Source: a virus
DNA: 64,000 bases
Strand: one strand, 5' to 3'
IMG/VR virus record: IMGVR_UViG_3300034418_007342
Location: 1-64,000 of that record
How positions within the stretch are numbered: the stretch's first letter is position 1; each line of letters begins with the position of its first letter. The notes under the pieces are model-generated. The model was not told the DNA's origin. It did not search any database and worked only from the letters and a program-made list of their open reading frames with translations. Made by a program: the position numbers and the translations under genes. Shown in pieces: positions 59,772-64,000 of the stretch.

Positions 59772-60405
59772 TCTTTGTCTCACCGGAAAGATTAGCAGCC
59801 TCTGCCATTAAACGCTCAGACTCTGCAAGTAATTGTTTTGCTTCTGCGGCCATCTTCATTGCCTGTGCTCTACGTTGCGTAGCAATTTGATCATCGCTTA
59901 AGAAGTCTGTGGCATTTGCGGTTCCTTGTACTTGTGCAGGTTGAGCACTTCCAGGAGGAGCACGTAGTTCGCCCACGTCCTGGCCTTCATTGGTTCTCCT
60001 TCGAGTTACCATTCCTGCATTGGCATCTAAGTCAGCCATTTCTTTAATGGCTTCTTCGCCAAGAGCCATTTTGTCAAGGATAGCATTTAGTTCATCTAGT
60101 CTAACATTTGATGTTGCAGTTGGAGTAACAATAACTTGATTGGTAGGAACTTTTTTGATCATTGCTTCGGAGTGCAATGTTTGTAATGCATTGTTGCCGT
60201 CTCGCAAAGTATACCTAAATAAGTAATCACTGAACTCTTTTGCTTGTTGTCCTGAATCAGATTCCAGTGCTTGCATGATGTCATCATGAATATGTACAGG
60301 TAATGCATCTGGATATGTGACTAGACACATATGATCCTCTTCTGGTACTTTTCTATATAGAATAACAACTTTGCGGCTGTTATGTTTACCGACGTGCTTA
60401 ATCAT
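59734..60405 (-). CDS. Conserved hypothetical phage protein with coiled-coil C-terminus
   Basis: 223 residues. N-terminal domain about 1-85: MIKHVGKHNSRKVVILYRKVPEEDHMCLVTYPDALP, IHDDIMQALES, FSDYLFRYTLRDG, a compact fold with LHSEAMIKKVP. A linker rich in Pro/Gly/Gln (about 135-165) leads to a helix of about 40 residues (RRAQAMKMAAEAKQLL, AESERLMAEAANL) and a basic tail (PRKKAKAKTA). An AAAGGA Shine-Dalgarno precedes the ATG. It looks like an adaptor with a globular head and coiled-coil tail. Function unknown. Confidence 0.62.
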   Translation of the reverse strand: MIKHVGKHNSRKVVILYRKVPEEDHMCLVTYPDALPVHIHDDIMQALESDSGQQAKEFSDYLFRYTLRDGNNALQTLHSEAMIKKVPTNQVIVTPTATSNVRLDELNAILDKMALGEEAIKEMADLDANAGMVTRRRTNEGQDVGELRAPPGSAQPAQVQGTANATDFLSDDQIATQRRAQAMKMAAEAKQLLAESERLMAEAANLSGETKNAPRKKAKAKTA

Positions 60406-60416
60406 AAAAATATCCT

Positions 60417-60635
60417 TTATTGATTTTCTTCGGGAGCGGGTTGCTCTGGCTGTTGAGGAGTTACTACTCCACTAGCCACTAAAAAATTGTATAAGTTTGT
60501 GTATGCTTGACCAATAGCAGTAAATTCTTCTACTCTGTAAGCACCACGATTAGATGCTAGTTGAATTGCTTCTAGTGCAACAACTAGGTCTTGAACTTGT
60601 AAAGGGGTTGTTTGTTTTTGGTCTTCTTCTGCCAC
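60417..60635 (-). CDS. Small conserved phage protein with GTG start
   Basis: 72 residues, started at GTG (60635-60633) with GGAGA (60645-60641) 5 nt upstream. Two predicted helices (LQVQDLVVALEAIQLASN, VEEFTAIGQAYTNLYNFLVAS) follow the pattern (A)SNRGAYR between them, and a Pro/Gln-rich tail (PQQPEQPAPEENQ) ends it. It resembles small phage proteins of marine T4-like genomes, function unknown. The ribosome-binding site lies in one arm of the hairpin at 60641-60684, suggesting that RNA folding controls its translation. Confidence 0.62.
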   Translation of the reverse strand: MAEEDQKQTTPLQVQDLVVALEAIQLASNRGAYRVEEFTAIGQAYTNLYNFLVASGVVTPQQPEQPAPEENQ

Positions 60636-60640
60636 AAAAA

Positions 60641-60684
60641 TCTCCGTGTTTGTAAAGATATTTAACCCTTACAGACAACGGAGA
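60641..60684 (-). promoter_or_regulatory. Hairpin sequestering the RBS of the 72-residue gene
   Basis: Arms 60641-60655 and 60669-60684 pair over about 15 bases with one bulge and one wobble. On the minus strand the 3' arm contains the GGAGA Shine-Dalgarno and is followed by TTTTT and GTG. It may hide the RBS. The T tract after the stem also allows partial termination. A GTTAAATA element (60666-60659), a variant of the late promoter, lies in the loop. Confidence 0.5.
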
Positions 60685-60691
60685 AATTTTT

Positions 60692-60973
60692 TTAAAACTG
60701 GTTTTTGTTAAAAGTATCTAGCATTAGTGTAAAATAACTGGCTTCACTGTGACGTTCAAAGGCCGCACACTTGCGACTAACCAAAGATCCTGAATCAGTA
60801 GTAATGTGCTCACCTAAATAGAAACGACCTTCTAAATTTTCATATATCCAGTTTAGAATGTCTCTATCGTAAGTACGAGATTCGAAAAATACTTTTTCAA
60901 AATGCGGAGGGCATTCGTCCCACTTACGTAAGTTATGAACATTAAGTGGATTGACTTCACCGTGTTTAAGCAT
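60692..60973 (-). CDS. Conserved hypothetical phage protein
   Basis: 93 residues. Motifs: GEVNPLNVHNLRKWDECPPHFEKVFF, then DRDILNWIYENLEGRFYLGEHI, then SRKCAAFERHSEASYFTLMLD. The composition is balanced and it looks like a small globular alpha/beta protein. A strand with R.YLG.. and the ending FERHSEAS.F are its most distinctive parts. It overlaps the upstream gene by 8 nt. Function unknown, though it is probably conserved with its neighbours. Confidence 0.6.
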   Translation of the reverse strand: MLKHGEVNPLNVHNLRKWDECPPHFEKVFFESRTYDRDILNWIYENLEGRFYLGEHITTDSGSLVSRKCAAFERHSEASYFTLMLDTFNKNQF

Positions 60974-61265
60974 CGTCTAACTCATCTGTGGGAGGCAAAC
61001 CATTGCTGTGAAAGTCACGTGTCTGATCCACATCTTGAAATAATCTTTGTTCTTGTGCTGTCAGTTCGCCAAATTTTCTTGGATTAGCACATAGGGTGCA
61101 TTTGGGATCACCGCAGTTCAGTGCATGGTGCTTGGCAAAGCGATGTCCCTCATATTGGTGATCAGGCATTCCGTGCGACTTAGCAATTTTTTGTTGTTTG
61201 TGAATTGCGTTTTCTTCTTTTTGTAAACGTTTACTATGCTTTAGTTTATCTTCTGATTTGCTCAT
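60966..61265 (-). CDS. Small Cys-rich, possibly zinc-binding phage protein
   Basis: 99 residues. The N-terminal 45 residues are Lys/His-rich (KLKHSKRLQKEENAIHKQQKIAKSHG). Then HHALNCGDPKCTLCANPRKFGELT supplies a C-x4-C-x2-C with a preceding His pair, followed by an acidic tail (PPTDELDDA). It resembles small phage and bacterial proteins with a CG(D/N)PKC..C.NPR signature, which could bind zinc. Upstream, TTTAAATA (61278-61271) stands 5 nt before the ATG, like the leaderless late promoter of gene 25 with one mismatch. It overlaps the next gene by 8 nt. Confidence 0.6.
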   Translation of the reverse strand: MSKSEDKLKHSKRLQKEENAIHKQQKIAKSHGMPDHQYEGHRFAKHHALNCGDPKCTLCANPRKFGELTAQEQRLFQDVDQTRDFHSNGLPPTDELDDA

Positions 61266-61270
61266 ATTGA

Positions 61271-61278
61271 TATTTAAA
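61271..61278 (-). promoter_or_regulatory. Variant late-promoter-like element TTTAAATA
   Basis: TTTAAATA on the minus strand, one base off NATAAATA, with 5 nt (TCAAT) before the ATG at 61265. The geometry is the same as at gene 25. With one mismatch and AT-rich surroundings this is weak evidence. Confidence 0.25.
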
Positions 61279-61504
61279 GATTTTTATTCAAGTCACTTTT
61301 CTTCACACGATTTACTTCTAATGTTACACACATGGTGTTAAACTGTTGTCCTGGTTTAAGCCTGGGCCATAGTGTGTCACGAAGTTTTTTCTGGCACTGT
61401 TGTTCACTTTCATAATAACCTTCGTACTGTACCATTTCACAACTGGAGACCTGATTACTAGCACAGGCCATTATGACCGGAATAAAAAACGTTACTAGTT
61501 CCAT
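61274..61504 (-). CDS. Small exported, cysteine-containing protein
   Basis: 76 residues. The N-terminus MELVTFFIPVIMACASNQ is hydrophobic and short, resembling a signal peptide with cleavage after ACA, or a lipobox-like MAC, although there is no basic residue before it. Further Cys residues at about 22, 37 and 59 could form disulfides outside the cytoplasm. The mature part is charged (YEGYYESEQQCQKKLRDTLWPRLKPGQ). The gene's ATG shares one base with the stop of the VWA gene (TAATG). Function unknown. Confidence 0.5.
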   Translation of the reverse strand: MELVTFFIPVIMACASNQVSSCEMVQYEGYYESEQQCQKKLRDTLWPRLKPGQQFNTMCVTLEVNRVKKSDLNKNL

Positions 61505-62799
61505 TATGCACCTGCCAGTTCTTTTGCCTTTTCATAGTGAGCCCAAACACCAAAGGGCGGCTCGCACTCAGTGTTGCCTTTGATAATGAATACAGTATCA
61601 CAGTAGTCGGGGTCACCCCACGAACCATATGGATAACCATCAGTAAACATGATAAACTTCTTAGGTTGAATATCATTTTCTTTCATGTAAGTCCAGTTAC
61701 AGTCGTAGTCAGTACCACCACCGCCTTGGGGTTCATATTCCAAGATGCTGTCGAGATTGTCACTGCTAAACTCTTGATGATTGTACACTTCTGTATCAAA
61801 TGACCAGATATGAATTTTGTATTCATCATAGGCTTCCATAATGCCTTTGACTTCGCCCAGGAAAGCCTTGATGTCTTCGTCACCAATACTGCCCGACATG
61901 TCCAATGCGATGTGCGCTTCAATTTGGTCACCGGGAATCATACCGGGCATAACTGCATCCATTGCCCAACCACGTCGGCTGGGACGCATCCAACTAAAGT
62001 CATCTTTGACAATACTTTGGATCTGTTGCTGAAGCAGTTCACGCCAGTCAACCACAGGTTGCGTCAAGTCCTTAATAAGACGCTTAACACCTGAGGGCAA
62101 GTTACCTGCACCTGTAGCCTGAGCAGCCTGTAGTACTGCTTCGCGAACTTCGTCACGAATTTGACGGCGTTCCTCATCTGACATTTTAGGACGACCTTTG
62201 CCGTTGCCTTCTTTGTCTCCGTCCTTGTCATCGTCCTGATCACCCGAACCTTCCTGCTCGTCGAGGTGCTCGTCAATCATTTTGTCAATGAGATCGCTGA
62301 TGTCAATCTTCTCAGCCTTCTCATACAAATCGTCGTAGACTTCTTCAGCACTCCAACCTTGATACTTTGTATCATGCAGGCAAGGAGTAATCTTGTCGCC
62401 AATCCGTTGTTCAACCAAGTCTGCGTTTACGCAAAAGTCTGCGGCGCAATTAAAAAGCATAGGGTCACGATCCGGACCGCAACGACCCATATGGTCGTAG
62501 ACATTATGTAACACTTCATGCCCAAACAAGAATTCAAGTTCTTTGGGTTTGAGTTTGTTTACGAATTCGGTATTGTAGTAAAATTTCCTGCCATTGGTTG
62601 CGGCAGTGCCACACCATGAATCAGCATTAACCAATTCCAGTCGAGTAGCCAAGTTACCAAAAAACGGAGCACGAAGCAACAAGCCAATTCGAGCAGTAGT
62701 CAACTTTTCACGCACCGCACGATCCAATGCGGGATCTGTCGTTTCGGTTAGCCTGCCGCTGATGCCGGACTTGGGATTGGTTGTAGTATCTTTTGACAT
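61504..62799 (-). CDS. VWA-domain protein with N-terminal metallopeptidase-like domain
   Basis: 431 residues. The N-terminal 190 residues form a putative metallopeptidase domain with the zinc signature HEVLH (His94, Glu95, His98) preceded by a strand (FYYNTEFVNKLKP) and followed by NCAADFCVNADLV. A Gly/Asp/Lys-rich linker (GSGDQDDDKDGDKEGNG) separates it from a C-terminal VWA-like domain with an intact MIDAS (D300MSGS, IKAFLGEV, GGGGTDYDC). The pairing with the MoxR ATPase gene 120 nt upstream matches the MoxR-VWA chaperone-like partnership. The AAGGAG Shine-Dalgarno and a sigma70-like promoter precede the ATG. Related genes occur in marine myoviruses, where the role is not known to me. Confidence 0.82.
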   Translation of the reverse strand: MSKDTTTNPKSGISGRLTETTDPALDRAVREKLTTARIGLLLRAPFFGNLATRLELVNADSWCGTAATNGRKFYYNTEFVNKLKPKELEFLFGHEVLHNVYDHMGRCGPDRDPMLFNCAADFCVNADLVEQRIGDKITPCLHDTKYQGWSAEEVYDDLYEKAEKIDISDLIDKMIDEHLDEQEGSGDQDDDKDGDKEGNGKGRPKMSDEERRQIRDEVREAVLQAAQATGAGNLPSGVKRLIKDLTQPVVDWRELLQQQIQSIVKDDFSWMRPSRRGWAMDAVMPGMIPGDQIEAHIALDMSGSIGDEDIKAFLGEVKGIMEAYDEYKIHIWSFDTEVYNHQEFSSDNLDSILEYEPQGGGGTDYDCNWTYMKENDIQPKKFIMFTDGYPYGSWGDPDYCDTVFIIKGNTECEPPFGVWAHYEKAKELAGA

Positions 62800-62820
62800 T
62801 TCTGCTCCTTGTTATAGTGT

Positions 62821-62849
62821 ATTATACAATCTTTCTGAATTATTGTCTA
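62821..62849 (-). promoter_or_regulatory. Sigma70-like promoter for the VWA/metallopeptidase gene
   Basis: Minus strand: TAGACA (62849-62844, five of six), a 17-nt spacer and a perfect TATAAT (62826-62821). The AAGGAG RBS and ATG follow about 20 nt after the -10. The upstream edge touches an 18-bp palindrome (62850-62867). Confidence 0.6.
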
Positions 62850-62867
62850 TTAATACTAAAGTATTAA
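62850..62867. repeat. 18-bp perfect palindrome next to the VWA promoter
   Basis: TTAATACTAAAGTATTAA is two 8-base arms around a 2-base centre, ending exactly at the -35 hexamer edge. It is GC-poor and lacks a loop, so it is unlikely to be a terminator. It would suit a dimeric DNA-binding regulator. An AT-rich context makes chance possible. Confidence 0.4.
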
Positions 62868-62919
62868 AAGGGGAGGACTTACATGGTAAAGAAAGGAGTA
62901 AGACCAATGCCTCCATAAA

Positions 62920-64000
62920 CTATCGATTGCCGGCGCTTGCGGCTACAATGTACTTACCAAACCGCTTGTGGAACTCATCGAAATTCTTGAGTTTGCCAGG
63001 AACAAACGGCAGGTTGTAAGTGGTAAGAGCAGTACGAGCACCCATAACAGTCAACTCCGTTGTGAAATTGTCCATCATATAACGGAAGAAGTTATCTGCC
63101 ATCTCATGCCATTCTGCATTAGGCTTGCCACCAATCTTGTCTGCGGCATCCTTAAGTTCGTAGCACATACTGACTACCAAACTGTACATGGCGCTGACTT
63201 CTTTTACTTTGAGTTCTTTGACCTTACCAGCCAATACATCTTCAGGCTTGGGTAACTGTCCAGCAATCTTGCGGTGAGCCATAAACTTAACAGCCACACC
63301 CTCACCAACTGCACCTGTTACCAAGTCAGTGAGATCTGCTTCACCAACGTCCTCGTCTTCAAGGATTTCGCTAACAAAGGTCCACGAGCGAGGTGTAGCA
63401 AAACTACGACTGCTACTACGCGGATCAAAGTCGTAAAGGTCCTGCTTGGCAAAGCCAATGTAACCGACCACGTCTTTGTGGATGCGGTTAATGGTAGCCC
63501 ACGTCTCCCATGCTTGGTGATCTACTCGCATCTCCAAGTGCAGGAAGCGGTTAGCCAACGGAGCAGGCATACGATAAGTAACACCCTTGTCCGATTCACG
63601 GTTACCAGCCGCAATCACTACCACATTGTCAGGCAGTTTATACTTGCCAATGCGGCGGTTAAGAATCAACTGATAAGCCGCAGCCTGAATGCTGGGAGCC
63701 GCTGAGTTCATCTCGTCCAAGAACAAAACAACCACAGGATACTGACTGGCCAACTCTTCGTCGGGCAAGTCGATGGGCGGTGCCCAATCCATCAAACCAC
63801 TGTCTTTATTGTAGTAAGGGATACCACGCAGGTCGGTGGGCTCCATTTGCGCCAAACGCAGGTCAATCATCAGACCATTTTGCTCTTCGGCGATACTGGC
63901 AACCACTTCACTTTTGCCAATTCCTGGAGGACCCCATAGGAATACAGGGCGCTTCTTCTGGAAGCACTTAGAGATGAGCCGTGACGCCTGCTGGGTCGTT
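62920..64000 (-). CDS. MoxR/CobS-type AAA+ ATPase (5' part beyond the window)
   Basis: The open frame runs from 62920 to the window edge (about 360 residues seen). Walker A GPPGIGKS lies at 63941-63918, upstream of the first in-window GTG start (63906), so the gene begins outside. Walker B is VVVLFLDEMNSA, and sensor 1 is VVIAAGNRESDKG with the MoxR-like Arg (RFLHLEM) following. It is a hexameric ATPase that works with the VWA protein immediately downstream, by analogy with MoxR-VWA and CobS-CobT. In such systems the pair remodels or inserts cofactors into target proteins; which target is used here is unknown. Confidence 0.88.
   Translation of the reverse strand, partial: TTQQASRLISKCFQKKRPVFLWGPPGIGKSEVVASIAEEQNGLMIDLRLAQMEPTDLRGIPYYNKDSGLMDWAPPIDLPDEELASQYPVVVLFLDEMNSAAPSIQAAAYQLILNRRIGKYKLPDNVVVIAAGNRESDKGVTYRMPAPLANRFLHLEMRVDHQAWETWATINRIHKDVVGYIGFAKQDLYDFDPRSSSRSFATPRSWTFVSEILEDEDVGEADLTDLVTGAVGEGVAVKFMAHRKIAGQLPKPEDVLAGKVKELKVKEVSAMYSLVVSMCYELKDAADKIGGKPNAEWHEMADNFFRYMMDNFTTELTVMGARTALTTYNLPFVPGKLKNFDEFHKRFGKYIVAASAGNR

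Noticed and set aside
62882-62928. A plus-strand 11-codon ORF with a strong Shine-Dalgarno (AGGGGAGG)
   Set aside because: It is very short, is on the strand opposite both flanking genes, and lacks a convincing promoter. It is not supported as a gene.
1-64000. tRNA genes, CRISPR arrays, integrase or insertion sequences
   Set aside because: Gaps between genes are almost all under 100 nt (the largest about 110-120) and none can hold these. No transposase or integrase motif was found in any frame that looks real.

Overview
The window is a piece of the genome of a T4-like (straight-tailed, myovirus) phage, most probably a marine one infecting an AT-rich bacterium such as SAR11 or a relative, or a cyanobacterium. 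The T4 assignment rests on recognisable homologues of gp46/gp47 (recombination nuclease), gp55 (late sigma factor), gp48, gp53, gp5, gp25 and gp6 (baseplate), and on late promoters of the NATAAATA type. The marine assignment is inference: the base composition, the very large baseplate/fibre proteins, the MoxR/VWA pair and several small conserved proteins resemble those of pelagic myoviruses. Coding density is extreme. No stretch above 300 bases lacks a gene, most neighbours overlap by 1-38 nt, and no tRNA, CRISPR array, insertion sequence or integrase was seen.

Layout. (1) 1-5898, minus strand: a partial GIY-YIG nuclease, gene 46, two accessory genes (a GT10-like glycosyltransferase and a sulfotransferase-like protein), gene 47 and gene 55. 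(2) 5985-34585, plus strand: the late structural block, with the baseplate (48, 53, hub protein, 5, 25, 6), a giant 4473-residue structural protein and fibre-like proteins, served by five NATAAATA late promoters. (3) 34601-55750, plus strand: a 21-kb run of overlapping accessory genes behind a near-perfect host sigma70 promoter. It encodes GT-A-like glycosyltransferases, three SGNH-hydrolase-like proteins, seven radical SAM enzymes, a membrane protein, a carbamoyltransferase and dCMP deaminase. (4) 55731-64000, minus strand: a DegT aminotransferase, an SDR epimerase, thymidylate synthase, dihydrofolate reductase, a set of small conserved phage proteins, and a VWA/metallopeptidase-like protein next to a MoxR-type AAA+ ATPase that runs off the end.

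How the parts fit. Gp46/47 and gp55 drive recombination-dependent replication and late transcription. Gp55 should direct host RNA polymerase to the NATAAATA promoters of the tail block, whose transcripts share a short 5' leader. The accessory block is the most unusual part. Six of the seven radical SAM proteins carry a cysteine-rich twitch/SPASM-like segment at the N-terminus rather than the C-terminus, and they are interleaved with glycosyltransferases, SGNH proteins and a carbamoyltransferase. That mix suggests a phage-encoded pathway making or remodelling a glycan- or peptide-linked decoration, on the virion, the host surface or possibly nucleotides. The substrate cannot be read from the sequence.
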